A DNA stretch of 64,000 nt. Source: Bacillus niameyensis. Its GTDB lineage: Bacteria > Bacillota > Bacilli > Bacillales > Bacillaceae_C. Positions 1 to 8,468 of the stretch are shown piece by piece. The translations under genes and the position numbers were made by a program. The stretch lies in NCBI RefSeq assembly GCF_001375535.1, contig NZ_LN831197.1:477385-541384 (forward strand). Reading direction: 5' to 3'. The notes below the pieces were generated by a model. It did not search any database. It saw nothing but the letters and a program-made list of their open reading frames with translations, and was not told the origin of the DNA. Numbering within the stretch: position 1 is the first letter of the stretch; every line of letters starts with the position of its first letter.

Positions 1-74
1 AGGTATTGTAAAAAGTTCTATGAAAACTAAAGCCTAATTTTAGTGATTCATCCCGAAACGGAGTGGAAACCCGT

Positions 75-225
75 CGCAATCGCTCTTGACAAACACGCCA
101 ATGGTTTGAATTCAGAGTAACAAGGGCGAAGGGGACAAAAGAAGGCAGGCCAAATAAGCCCTTGGTTTTTCCAATTTTAAACCATTGGCAAGTTCGGTTT
201 GTCAAGAGTTCGCTACGCCGATTGC
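75..225. repeat. 150-bp imperfect palindrome beside the transposase gene
   Basis: The left arm holds GCAATCG (76-82), CTCTTGACAAAC (83-94) and CCAATGGTTT (98-107). The right arm holds AAACCATTGG (179-188), GTTTGTCAAGAG (197-208) and CGATTGC (219-225), the exact reverse complements in reverse order. A nested pair, CAAGGGC (121-127) with GCCCTTG (158-164), lies inside. The right arm carries an extra 10 nt between its last two blocks. The sequence lies downstream of the transposase stop. It could be an element end, a small inserted palindromic element or a strong RNA hairpin. I found no terminal repeat that settles this. Confidence 0.7.
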
Positions 226-266
226 TGAACAGATCCAAAAACACAAGGGCTCAGCTAAACAAAAAG

Positions 267-1751
267 TTAGGCTAACCGCTGTTGAACAATCCAATGCTGA
301 GCTAAATCGATCAATTTTGTCCACCGTGCTGGCATGGTAGGAAGACCCGATAACGCTGTGTTCACAACAGGTACCTTTCCTTCTAAAGAGGCATGTGGCC
401 GCAGAAAATTAAAATAAGCGACAAACAAAGTGACATAGGAAACAGAACCATGTTCTGAACCAAAGCCATGCGTGGAACGATAGTTCCCCTTGAAAGTACG
501 ATTCAATCTCTCGATGATTTGTTTTAGCGGTCTGTATTCAGTTGAAATAGGATCCTCATTGGTAAGCCCAATCACTTGTTTCACATCAAATTTGATGTCG
601 TTCTGGGCAAAAAAGTGTTGAGCTAAAAGATAGATGGGATTTCCATCCACTACGAAGGTAAGATCTTTAGGGATATCTTGCATTTTAACTAACACTTCAT
701 CAATGGCACGAATAGCCGTTACCGTGTCGCGATTTGGAGACACTGGATAAGAGAGAATGATCTTCTTTACTGCATCAAAAAAGAAAAATAAATAGTGCCA
801 CTTTCCATTGACTCGGATATAGGTTTCATCGCCACAGAATTGATCAGAAAGCTCATAGGGATAATGATCCACATACGGTTTAAGCAATAGAGCCACACTG
901 TTTTCGTAATTCAAAATGGTTTGGTGGGAAATTGCAACACCATGGACATCTTGCATAATGGCTGCTGTCTTACGGGCTGAAAGCCCATAATTCACATGAT
1001 AGGTTAAGATCAGACCCAAAACGTGTGGCGAAGCATAAATCCTAGATAAATCGACTTTTGGTAACTCGAATGATCTCTTAGATAAAGGTCTAAAATCAAT
1101 GTGAAACTGACGAAAGATATACCTCAATTTAAATGCTTGAGGATCTTTCTTAAACCGCTTTTTCTCTTTTTTAGACATGGTCTTCAGTTTCTTTCGATAA
1201 TAAGAACAGTCATTATTTCTACATTTGTAGACAGAGAAATCTTTTCTTTCTTTAATCTTATCAAGGGTCTTTGCACAGTGAGGGCACTTAAGAATGGCCT
1301 CTTTAGAAAAGCGATTCTTATCACTGAAAAGGCAAGAACAAACCTTGCATTGAAACTGCCCTTTATCACCATTATTGGCGTACAGATAATCTGATGGAGC
1401 TCCACACTGTGGACAGTTCATTGTTTTTGGTACAGTGGCCTTTGCGTTAGAACGTCTTTGAACAGGTTTGAGGACCTTTCCATGTTCCTCAAGATACTCG
1501 TTTAAAAGTAATTTGTAATCAAATTTTTTTACGGTTTCGATGATCGGAAGGTCATCTACCTGCAGTTTTCGATAAGGCTTATTAACTGGCTCTTCTAAAG
1601 GTTTCTCAAACATGTTTTTACCAATGAGAAGAGTTTGTAAAGTACGGATCATTTGATCTTGGTACTTGATAAATTGAAGTAAATAGGTTAATAATTGAGG
1701 GTACAACTTGTCACTTCCTAATCTTGGTTGTTGGTGGTCTGGTAACCTCAA
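267..1751 (-). CDS. DDE transposase with N-terminal zinc ribbons
   Basis: This 494-residue protein looks like a complete insertion-sequence transposase. Cysteine pairs at about residues 113/116, 135/138 and 156/159, followed by C177 and C182, suggest two zinc ribbons for DNA binding. The catalytic half has the order D308 (in CGDETYIRV), D369 (in VVDGNP) and E414 (in IIERLNRTF), the spacing of an RNase H-fold DDE enzyme. The helical stretch near residues 255-290 resembles the region before the catalytic domain in IS6/IS240-type transposases, but I am not sure of the family. The start is a TTG at 1751 without a convincing ribosome binding site; the next methionine is near residue 34. No flanking inverted or direct repeats could be fixed, so element ends are unknown. 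No other genes appear to travel with it. The gene itself is intact. Confidence 0.85.
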   Translation of the reverse strand: MRLPDHQQPRLGSDKLYPQLLTYLLQFIKYQDQMIRTLQTLLIGKNMFEKPLEEPVNKPYRKLQVDDLPIIETVKKFDYKLLLNEYLEEHGKVLKPVQRRSNAKATVPKTMNCPQCGAPSDYLYANNGDKGQFQCKVCSCLFSDKNRFSKEAILKCPHCAKTLDKIKERKDFSVYKCRNNDCSYYRKKLKTMSKKEKKRFKKDPQAFKLRYIFRQFHIDFRPLSKRSFELPKVDLSRIYASPHVLGLILTYHVNYGLSARKTAAIMQDVHGVAISHQTILNYENSVALLLKPYVDHYPYELSDQFCGDETYIRVNGKWHYLFFFFDAVKKIILSYPVSPNRDTVTAIRAIDEVLVKMQDIPKDLTFVVDGNPIYLLAQHFFAQNDIKFDVKQVIGLTNEDPISTEYRPLKQIIERLNRTFKGNYRSTHGFGSEHGSVSYVTLFVAYFNFLRPHASLEGKVPVVNTALSGLPTMPARWTKLIDLAQHWIVQQRLA

Positions 1752-1991
1752 TTATCCAAAGATTTTAGGGGGTGGCAAGTTTTTTGTCTATAAACCCTTT
1801 TAAATCAAGGAATTATTAACCTTTTACTATAGATGTTTTGACAATACGCAAACGGAGGAAGGGAGTGTAATATGAGTTAATAATTCACCATATAACCCCA
1901 ATTCACAAATGCCAACGCATCTTGTTCTTAACAGAGTGACAAAGTGATACTTTAATCAGTAGGTGTTACACTTAGTTAATGCAGGAGAAGA

Positions 1992-2579
1992 TTAATTAAT
2001 ATACAATTTAGGAACGGATTCACCAGTCTTCTTCTTTTTTGAAGATCTCACTTGTTTAGATTGCGTACTTTTCTTTTTTTCTACCCTCGGTGACGAATTG
2101 TTATTTTTACTTTCCTCTTCAGAACTCGTTTCCTCTTTCATTGAAGTCTCTTCAACCTTTGGTTCGTTATCTTGTTCCTCATTATCCGGACTTGATTGTA
2201 ATCCTTGATAAATTCGCCACATTGCGGGTAAATTTCTTACTAATGGTCCATACTGTTGAATCAATGGACCAATTTGTTGCGCCGTGTTTAGAAAGTTTTG
2301 TGTCTTTCCTAAAAAACTAGTAATCGTTTGTGGATTCGTTAATCCTTGTAAAAGAGAAGTTTCGGTTCCGGCTCCAGCTGCACGCGAAAACATCGATGCT
2401 GCTCCCTGTGTCGCTCCAGAGCGTTGAAATAATTGAGACAATAAGCCTCTGCTAGCTGGTACTCTTGGTGGACCGGCAAATGGTGATACTCCTCTTGCTC
2501 CTTGACCGAATAAACCTGGATTTCCAACGTTTCGAGGAAAGAACCCCATTCTCGGTGGAGTAGGCGGTCGCATTGCCAT
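1992..2579 (-). CDS. yqfQ: YqfQ/VrrA-like protein
   Basis: The product is 195 residues. Its N-terminal part is rich in Pro, Gly and Arg (MRPPTPPRMGFFPRN). A central helix ends in QQYGPLVRNLPAMWRIYQGL. The last 60 residues are highly charged and low in complexity, with Glu and Ser runs, then Lys and Ser runs. This matches the YqfQ family of Bacillus, also called VrrA-like because variable repeats occur in relatives. Its biochemical role is not known to me. The start ATG at 2579 follows a strong AGGAGG site. It diverges from cshB, the same neighbour as in B. subtilis, which supports the assignment. The charged tail is likely disordered. Confidence 0.85.
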   Translation of the reverse strand: MAMRPPTPPRMGFFPRNVGNPGLFGQGARGVSPFAGPPRVPASRGLLSQLFQRSGATQGAASMFSRAAGAGTETSLLQGLTNPQTITSFLGKTQNFLNTAQQIGPLIQQYGPLVRNLPAMWRIYQGLQSSPDNEEQDNEPKVEETSMKEETSSEEESKNNNSSPRVEKKKSTQSKQVRSSKKKKTGESVPKLYIN

Positions 2580-2715
2580 GGATGAACCTCCTTTCGATAA
2601 GCTAGGAAATTTTTTTAACTTCTTGATTAAACAACATCTTTTTTTTCGTCTATAATCAATTTATGCTGTAGTTGCAAAAAAGTTTGGATATATGCCGTCA
2701 CATAGACGTAAATTA

Positions 2716-2744
2716 TTGTGATTGATGCATTAATAGTTTATAAT
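2716..2744 (+). promoter_or_regulatory. Candidate sigma-A promoter of cshB
   Basis: A TTGTGA box (2716-2721) and a perfect TATAAT (2739-2744) are separated by 17 bp, about 40 bp before the cshB start codon. The spacing is ideal for the vegetative sigma factor. nfo follows cshB by 25 bp and is probably served by the same transcript. Confidence 0.6.
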
Positions 2745-2783
2745 AAACACTTTGAAGTGATCCTTTTTAAAGGAGTGAAATGA

Positions 2784-4097
2784 ATGTCGGACAACTTCAG
2801 ACAATTTCAGTTTAAGTCGTTTATTTATAAAGCAATAGAGGAATCTGGGTTTCATCAACCAACTGAAATTCAAAGTAAAATGATTCCATTAATTTTGAAT
2901 GGGGAAAGTGCGATCGGACAATCCCAAACAGGTACTGGTAAGACCCATGCCTATTTATTACCTATTGTGAATCTAATTAATCCTGAAATAAAACAGGTAC
3001 AAGCAGTGATAACGGTTCCCACTAGGGAATTGGCCGATCAGATCTATCAAGAGATTCAGAAGATAGTGCGGTTTGATGAAAACCGCCAGATTACCGCTAA
3101 ACGTTTAATAGGTGGAACGGATAAGCAAAGAGATATTGATAAATTAAGGGAACAGCCTCATATTGTTGTTGGTACTCCAGGTCGGATCAATAATATGATT
3201 GAGGAACAAGTATTGTCTCTTTATAAAACTAAAACTTTGGTAGTTGATGAAGCCGATCTAATGCTCGATATGGGCTTTCTTCATGATGTTGATCAAATAG
3301 CAGGAAGAATGCCTAAGGAATTAGAAATATTCGTATTTTCTGCTACAATTCCAGAAAAATTAAAACCCTTTTTAAAGAAATATATGGAAAATCCAAAGTA
3401 TGAACACGTTGATCCTGACCAGCTTGCTGCAAAAAATATTGAACATATTTTGATTCCGCTTAAAAGCAGGAATAAACTTGAACTATTAAATGAAATACTT
3501 CTTTCCTATAATCCATACTTAGCAATCGTTTTTGTCAACACAAAACAAATGGCAGATGAGGTTGCGGACAAATTGATCGAACTTGGGTTAAAGGTTGGAA
3601 GGATCCATGGAGATATTAGTCCGCGGGAACGAAAGAGAGTTATGAAACAAATCCGTAATCTTGATTTTCAATATATAGTGGCTACTGACTTAGCTGCTAG
3701 AGGTATTGATATTGAGGGTGTTAGTCACATAATTAATTTTGAGTTGCCGAAAGATCTTGACTTTTATATTCATCGGGCAGGACGTACAGCACGAGCAGGG
3801 AATAAAGGAATTGCTACTACGATTTACCAACCTTCCGATGAAGATTCGCTTGTACAATTAGAAAAGATGGGTATACCATTTCGATATTTCGATCTTAAAC
3901 ATGGTGAATGGGTTGAATCTGCGGAACGAAATCGACGTAAGAATCGAAAGAAAACTATTTCTGAAGAACAAGTAAAAGCAAATAAAATAGTCCAAAAGCC
4001 GAAAAAGGTAAAACCTGGTTATAAAAAGAAAATGCAAAAGCAAAAAGATCAAATCATTAAAAGAGAAAGAAAAGTACTAAGGAATAAAAATTCCTAA
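2784..4097 (+). CDS. cshB: DEAD-box RNA helicase CshB
   Basis: This 437-residue ATP-dependent RNA helicase should act in RNA unwinding, cold adaptation and ribosome or mRNA turnover in the cytoplasm. The Q-motif region lies near residues 14-36, Walker A is SQTGTGKT (47-54), DEAD is at 155-158 and SAT at 186-188. The second RecA domain holds the HRAGRTAR motif near residue 333. The C-terminal 60 residues are very rich in Lys and Arg and probably bind RNA. The start ATG follows AAAGGAG at good spacing. The order yqfQ-cshB-nfo is as in B. subtilis, which separates it from the paralogue CshA. Confidence 0.95.
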   Translation: MSDNFRQFQFKSFIYKAIEESGFHQPTEIQSKMIPLILNGESAIGQSQTGTGKTHAYLLPIVNLINPEIKQVQAVITVPTRELADQIYQEIQKIVRFDENRQITAKRLIGGTDKQRDIDKLREQPHIVVGTPGRINNMIEEQVLSLYKTKTLVVDEADLMLDMGFLHDVDQIAGRMPKELEIFVFSATIPEKLKPFLKKYMENPKYEHVDPDQLAAKNIEHILIPLKSRNKLELLNEILLSYNPYLAIVFVNTKQMADEVADKLIELGLKVGRIHGDISPRERKRVMKQIRNLDFQYIVATDLAARGIDIEGVSHIINFELPKDLDFYIHRAGRTARAGNKGIATTIYQPSDEDSLVQLEKMGIPFRYFDLKHGEWVESAERNRRKNRKKTISEEQVKANKIVQKPKKVKPGYKKKMQKQKDQIIKRERKVLRNKNS

Positions 4098-4122
4098 AAA
4101 CTATGGGGGAGGAGCAAAGGAA

Positions 4123-5067
4123 ATGATAGAAAATCGATCCCAACCATCAGAGAATAGTAAAAGGGTGTTAAAAATTGGATCCCACGTGTCCATGAGTGGT
4201 AAAAAAATGTTGCTTGCTTCAAGTGAAGAGGCAGTTTCCTATGGTGCTAATACTTTTATGATTTATACAGGCGCTCCGCAAAATACAAGAAGGAAAAAAA
4301 TAGAGGAACTTAATATCGAAGCAGGTGCTCTCCACATGAAGGAGAATGGTATTGAGGAAATCGTTGTGCATGCTCCTTATATTATTAATATCGGCAATAG
4401 TGTAAATCCTGCCACATTTGAGTTAGGTGTTGATTTTCTTCGAAAGGAAATAGAAAGAACACAAGCTATTGGTGCAAGACAAATTGTTCTTCATCCTGGA
4501 GCACATGTCGGAGAAGGTGCGGAAAAAGGAATATCCAAAATTATCGAAGGACTTAATGAGGTTTTGACTGCTGATCAAGAAGTACAAATTGCACTTGAGA
4601 CAATGGCAGGTAAAGGTTCTGAATGTGGTCGGAATTTTGAGGAACTTGCAGAGATCATTAATGGAGTAAAGTATAATGAGAAATTATCTGTTTGTTTTGA
4701 TACATGTCATACACATGATGCTGGGTACGATATTGTCCAAAATTTCGATGGAGTCCTTGATGAATTCGATCGATTAATAGGAGTCGATCGTATTAAAGTA
4801 CTTCATATTAATGATAGTAAAAATGAACGTGGTGCAAGAAAAGACCGTCATGAAAACATAGGGTTTGGTCACATAGGATTTGACGCGCTTCATTATATAA
4901 TTCATCATCCACAATTAACTGATATACCAAAGATTCTCGAAACTCCTTTCGTTGGTACTGATAAAAAGAATAAAAAAGCACCATATAAGCACGAAATCGA
5001 AATGATTAAAAGTGGACATTTTAATGAGCATTTAGTGGAAATGATCACGGGAGAATTGGTCTTGTAA
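4123..5067 (+). CDS. nfo: Endonuclease IV (AP endonuclease)
   Basis: The protein (314 residues) cleaves DNA 5' to abasic sites in base excision repair and protects spores and dormant cells. Metal-ligand motifs of the AP endonuclease 2 family are present: [30 protein letters not shown] and the [10 protein letters not shown]-to-RHENIG region, which together bind three zinc ions. The conserved core begins at [11 protein letters not shown], so this protein has about 15 extra N-terminal residues. The ATG at 4123 has the much better ribosome binding site (GGGGGAGGAG); a GTG at 4165 would give the usual length. It follows cshB by 25 bp and ends at a bidirectional terminator. Confidence 0.95.
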   Translation: MIENRSQPSENSKRVLKIGSHVSMSGKKMLLASSEEAVSYGANTFMIYTGAPQNTRRKKIEELNIEAGALHMKENGIEEIVVHAPYIINIGNSVNPATFELGVDFLRKEIERTQAIGARQIVLHPGAHVGEGAEKGISKIIEGLNEVLTADQEVQIALETMAGKGSECGRNFEELAEIINGVKYNEKLSVCFDTCHTHDAGYDIVQNFDGVLDEFDRLIGVDRIKVLHINDSKNERGARKDRHENIGFGHIGFDALHYIIHHPQLTDIPKILETPFVGTDKKNKKAPYKHEIEMIKSGHFNEHLVEMITGELVL

Positions 5068-5085
5068 TTGAAATAAGAAGATCTA

Positions 5086-5129
5086 AAAACGAGGCTTTCC
5101 CACTCCATAGTATGGGAAAGCCTCGTTTT
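5086..5129. terminator. Bidirectional rho-independent terminator (nfo/yqfT)
   Basis: A perfect 16-bp stem starts AAAACGAGGCTTTCCC, has a 12-nt loop and ends in TTTT. A-runs on one side and T-runs on the other let it serve nfo on the plus strand and yqfT on the minus strand. Confidence 0.9.
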
Positions 5130-5153
5130 AGAAAAAAGGTGTTCTTCTGTAGG

Positions 5154-5408
5154 CTATTTAGTAAATTGGATGAATAACTTGTTTAATTCCTTTGCTGTTT
5201 TTGGACCTGAGATTTTGGCAACTTCTCTAATGATACGCGAACGAGTTGCGTCATCAAAAATATCCATATTTTTCCCCCTTAAAAATGCTGCGACTTTTTC
5301 TGCTTCGTCCTTCGTTATTTGGAAGTTAAATTGTTTTGCATACTTCAATAACTCGTCTCCCGTAATCATATTCACTTTAAAATTCACCATATTTTTAATC
5401 ATTTTCAC
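5154..5408 (-). CDS. yqfT: YqfT, DUF2624 protein
   Basis: A small cytoplasmic protein of 84 residues with a helix-rich pattern (ITGDELLKYAKQFNFQITKD, then AEKVAAFLRGKNMDIFDD). This matches DUF2624/YqfT in size and position. Function is unknown. I chose the GTG at 5408 because it lies 8 nt after GGGAG and gives the usual 84-residue length. A longer reading frame to 5474 has no ribosome binding site. It is convergent with nfo across a shared terminator. Confidence 0.8.
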   Translation of the reverse strand: MKMIKNMVNFKVNMITGDELLKYAKQFNFQITKDEAEKVAAFLRGKNMDIFDDATRSRIIREVAKISGPKTAKELNKLFIQFTK

Positions 5409-5496
5409 GATTATCACTCCCAATAAAAATGTATGCCCAAGAAGTTGAAAACGTGATAAATATTTTCTGTTCAAAGAAAATGGACAAACTAGATGT

Positions 5497-5525
5497 TTTA
5501 CAAAAGCTATTGAATGTTATATAAT
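5497..5525 (+). promoter_or_regulatory. Candidate sigma-A promoter of the zinc uptake operon
   Basis: TTTACA (5497-5502) and TATAAT (5520-5525) are separated by exactly 17 bp. Transcription would start near 5532, just before the Zur-like box, leaving about a 145-nt leader before the ATP-binding gene. Confidence 0.6.
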
Positions 5526-5537
5526 TTTGTAGTTGGT

Positions 5538-5558
5538 AAATCGTAATCATTCTTATTA
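5538..5558 (+). promoter_or_regulatory. Candidate Zur operator
   Basis: The core TCGTAAT-C-ATTCTTA (5541-5555) resembles the Bacillus Zur box, which is a 7-1-7 inverted repeat of TCGTAAT. The left half is perfect; the right half differs at three of seven positions. It sits directly downstream of the predicted promoter of an operon that itself encodes Zur. Zinc-loaded Zur would repress here. Confidence 0.5.
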
Positions 5559-5676
5559 ATGTGGAATCTATTGATACAGGTTAGGGATCTAATGAGGTAT
5601 CGTATACAACAAGTAAACATAGTAAGAAGCAACTTAATGTTTTTGAGAGGTAAAGCTAGATAGTGAGGTGTTTTTA

Positions 5677-6453
5677 ATGGGTGAGCCCATTATTGAGATA
5701 AAAGCGGTTAGTTACCGCTATGATCGGGAAAACGTTTTAGAGAATATTAATATGGAGGTTCAAAAAGGAGCTTTTATAGGAGTGGTAGGTCCTAATGGGT
5801 CGGGAAAATCGACATTAATCAAACTTATTTTAGGATTGTTAAAACCACAAAAAGGAACTGTTTCTTTATTTGGTCAAACTAAATTTAAGGAATGGGACCG
5901 AATTGGATTTGTATCGCAAAAAGCTAATTCATTTAATAGTGGTTTCCCAGCAACGGTATTTGAGGTTGTACAGAGTGGTTTGGTCGGGAAATTAGGATTA
6001 TTCCATTTTATGAAAAATCATCATAAACAAGAGGTAATGAAGGCGATAAAATCCGTAGGTATGGAGAACTTTACGAAAAGAAATATCGGTGAATTATCGG
6101 GAGGACAACAACAACGTGTCTTCATCGCTAGAGCAATTGTTTCCAACCCTGATATTTTAATTCTTGATGAACCGACAGTCGGTGTAGATGAAATGAATGT
6201 TCAATCCTTTTACGATATGCTAGAAAAATTGAATAAAGATCGAGGAATTACTTTATTATTGGTTACGCATGATATTGGAACGATTACGAATAAAGTGTCT
6301 CATGTAGCTTGTTTAAACAAAACATTACACTTCCATGGAGAAGTGGAAGAATTTGAAAAATTGGATACCGATGATTTATCAGGGATGTATAATCACGATG
6401 TTCATCTGCTATCTCATGAGCATAGTTCAAGGGGAGAAGGTGAGCAGTTGTGA
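5677..6453 (+). CDS. znuC: Zinc ABC transporter ATP-binding protein
   Basis: The 258-residue product is the ATPase of a high-affinity Zn(II) importer of the ZnuC/AdcC type. Walker A is GPNGSGKST, the signature is LSGGQQQR and Walker B is ILILDEP, followed by the H-loop in LVTHD. The C-terminal tail is rich in His (HDVHLLSHEHS), common in metal-family members. The ATG at 5677 lies 8 nt after GAGG and is preferred over a GTG at 5668 that overlaps the ribosome binding site. The next gene overlaps by 4 bp. A cognate binding-protein gene is not in the window. Confidence 0.9.
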   Translation: MGEPIIEIKAVSYRYDRENVLENINMEVQKGAFIGVVGPNGSGKSTLIKLILGLLKPQKGTVSLFGQTKFKEWDRIGFVSQKANSFNSGFPATVFEVVQSGLVGKLGLFHFMKNHHKQEVMKAIKSVGMENFTKRNIGELSGGQQQRVFIARAIVSNPDILILDEPTVGVDEMNVQSFYDMLEKLNKDRGITLLLVTHDIGTITNKVSHVACLNKTLHFHGEVEEFEKLDTDDLSGMYNHDVHLLSHEHSSRGEGEQL

Positions 6454-7316
6454 TAACGGCAATTTTTCAATATGAGTTTTTACAAAATACATTCTTAACT
6501 GGAATCTTGATTGGGCTAATTGCCCCTTTGTTAGGTACATTTATCGTTGTTCGCAGACTGTCCCTCATTGCAGATGCCTTAAGTCATGTGACTCTTGCTG
6601 GTATTGCAGCAAGTCTATTTATAAGTAAAAAGTTCATTTTATTTTCTGGTTTAAGCCCGCTTTATATGGGCATGGGCTTTTCTGTTCTTGGCTCAGTATT
6701 AATTGAAAGGTTGAGAATGGTCTATAAACATTATCAAGAACTCGCGATTCCAATCATTTTATCCGGTGGGATTGGAGTGAGTGTTATTTTTATTTCACTT
6801 GCTGAAGGATTCAACACGGATTTATTTAGCTATTTGTTTGGAAGCGTTAGTGCTGTTTCAAGAACGGATCTATATGTTATACTAGGGATTACGGTATTTG
6901 TATCTATTATGATAGTAATTCTATATAAAGAACTATTTGTACTATCTTTTGACGAAGAACATGCTAAAGTTTCTGGTATTCCCGCTAAGAGTATCCACTT
7001 TATTTTTATGATAATGATTGCACTTGTCATTGCTGCATCTATGCAAATTGTCGGTATTCTGCTCGTATCAGCATTGATGACACTTCCAGTAGCTAGCAGT
7101 ATGCGAATAGCACACGGCTTCAAACAGACAATAGGCCTATCTATACTTTTTGGAGAAATAGCCGTAGTCGGCGGTTTAATAAGTGCGTATTATTTAGATT
7201 TGGCTCCTGGTGGTACTATTGTACTCATTTCAATTGCTATTTTGCTTATTGTTATATTCTGGAAGCATATGCATGGAAAACGACCAATCAAAATACAGCG
7301 AGGTGAAAACTCGTGA
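6450..7316 (+). CDS. znuB: Zinc ABC transporter permease
   Basis: This 288-residue integral membrane protein of the ABC-3 permease family shows about eight hydrophobic spans and the family pattern RRLSLIADALSHVTLAG near residues 35-51. It would form the membrane channel with the upstream ATPase. The GTG start overlaps the ATPase stop and the stop overlaps the zur start, so the three genes form one translationally coupled operon. The pairing with zur makes zinc the likely substrate, although Mn permeases belong to the same family. Confidence 0.9.
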   Translation: MITAIFQYEFLQNTFLTGILIGLIAPLLGTFIVVRRLSLIADALSHVTLAGIAASLFISKKFILFSGLSPLYMGMGFSVLGSVLIERLRMVYKHYQELAIPIILSGGIGVSVIFISLAEGFNTDLFSYLFGSVSAVSRTDLYVILGITVFVSIMIVILYKELFVLSFDEEHAKVSGIPAKSIHFIFMIMIALVIAASMQIVGILLVSALMTLPVASSMRIAHGFKQTIGLSILFGEIAVVGGLISAYYLDLAPGGTIVLISIAILLIVIFWKHMHGKRPIKIQRGENS

Positions 7317-7729
7317 ATATAAATGAAGCTATCGAAACTGTGAAGAGCAAGGGTTATAAGGTGACGGATAAACGAGAACAGATGTTGGAAATCTTTGCTC
7401 AAAGTAATAAATATCTTACAGCGAGAGAAGTACTTGAGCACATGCAAGTAAATTACCCAAACTTAAGTTTCGATACGATTTATCGGAATCTATCATTATT
7501 TAATGACCTTGAAATTTTGGAATCAACAGAATTGGCTGGTGAAAAACATTTCCGGTATGTTTGTACAGCTGTTGATCATCATCACCACCATTTTATTTGT
7601 TTAACATGTGGTAGTACGAAGGCAATTGAGATGTGTCCTATGGAATTAGTTACTGGAGACTTGAAAGGGTATTTTGTAGCAGACCATAAATTTGAAATTT
7701 ATGGAAAATGTCCTGCATGTAGTAAATAA
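7313..7729 (+). CDS. zur: Fur-family zinc uptake repressor Zur
   Basis: The protein is 138 residues. It has an N-terminal winged helix (REVLEHMQVNYPNLSFDTIYRNL as the recognition region) and a C-terminal dimerisation and metal domain. Metal ligands are visible in VDHHHHHF, CLTCG and the terminal CPACSK, giving the two CxxC pairs that hold structural zinc. B. subtilis Zur (yqfV) lies at the same place, between yqfT and yqfW. Fur and PerR paralogues are possible but the zinc transporter genes it overlaps argue for Zur. Its own operon carries a candidate Zur box, so it is probably autoregulated. Confidence 0.9.
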   Translation: MNINEAIETVKSKGYKVTDKREQMLEIFAQSNKYLTAREVLEHMQVNYPNLSFDTIYRNLSLFNDLEILESTELAGEKHFRYVCTAVDHHHHHFICLTCGSTKAIEMCPMELVTGDLKGYFVADHKFEIYGKCPACSK

Positions 7730-7782
7730 TAAAAGGTTAAACAATATTCCTTAGGGAAACTACTGTTGAAAGAAATAAAAGA

Positions 7783-7810
7783 AAATGGCTGTCCATTAGG
7801 ACAGCCATTT
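7783..7810. terminator. Bidirectional terminator (zur/yqfW)
   Basis: A perfect 12-bp stem AAATGGCTGTCC with an ATTA loop is flanked by A-rich and T-rich runs. It serves both convergent genes. Confidence 0.9.
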
Positions 7811-7813
7811 CTT

Positions 7814-8404
7814 TTACCTTAGTTGTAATTCATTTGCTTCTGTTTTTAACCATTGGTCTACCCAGTCTCTTGCTTCAAGCCAATTATGGACCCGAATAAC
7901 ATTTAAAGGTGCAGGTTTTCGATTGTAGGGAGTGTCAAAAAGGATAACAGGAATCTGCAATTCTTCAGATAAGCTAACAGCATTATCATGTTTATCCTCA
8001 AAAAATATGTCAATACCCATTTTTTTAGCTGTACTTACTTTATCATGACTGCCAACTAACTCGATATGGTGATAGTTAATTTGATGGTTGGTAAACCAAG
8101 TTTTAGTGACATCCATAAGTGTATGTTCTCTTGCGCTGATAAAAAAGAGTTCATGGTTATTAAACCATTGTGCTAGGATAGATTTTGCATCCCTTGCCAG
8201 CGGAGATTCCGCATAAATAGTGGGTTCAGCTTGTTTAAACCATCTATAGAAGGATTCTTCAGAGATATTTAAACAATCCGTTATTTCATATTCGGTTAAA
8301 TCATCCAGTGTTATATTTAAATCGAAAGCTTTATTAATGTGGGGAACTAACGATGTTGGACAAGTTACGGTCCCATCGATATCGATGCCAAATTTTTTAA
8401 TAAT
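7814..8404 (-). CDS. yqfW: YqfW-type 5'-nucleotidase with probable ATT start
   Basis: The frame encodes about 196 residues of an HAD-fold nucleotidase. The N-terminal KKFGIDIDGTVTCP contains the catalytic DxDGT motif, FFISARE is the second HAD motif and IFFEDKHDNA is the acidic metal-binding motif. Only the last 100 residues follow an ATG (8116); starting there would lose the catalytic aspartates. No ATG, GTG or TTG occurs upstream in frame: a TAA at 8422-8420 is followed by AGG GAG GAA and four ATT codons. The ATT at 8404 is 8 nt after GGGAGG, so I infer AUU initiation; 8401 or 8407 are also possible. Family length near 193 residues fits. Phosphatase activity on nucleotides is inferred from the family. 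Confidence 0.8.
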   Translation of the reverse strand: MIKKFGIDIDGTVTCPTSLVPHINKAFDLNITLDDLTEYEITDCLNISEESFYRWFKQAEPTIYAESPLARDAKSILAQWFNNHELFFISAREHTLMDVTKTWFTNHQINYHHIELVGSHDKVSTAKKMGIDIFFEDKHDNAVSLSEELQIPVILFDTPYNRKPAPLNVIRVHNWLEARDWVDQWLKTEANELQLR

Positions 8405-8468
8405 AATAATTTCCTCCCTTTATAAGTTAGCTCATGATGGGCGGGGGTATAACGGAAAAAGGCTGCCG

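Noticed and set aside
1101-1405. Frames within the transposase gene
   Set aside because: Shadows of the intact 494-codon gene.
7814-8116. yqfW as a truncated pseudogene of 100 residues
   Set aside because: The missing N-terminus, with its catalytic motif, is encoded in the same frame upstream without stop codons. Only the canonical start codon is missing.
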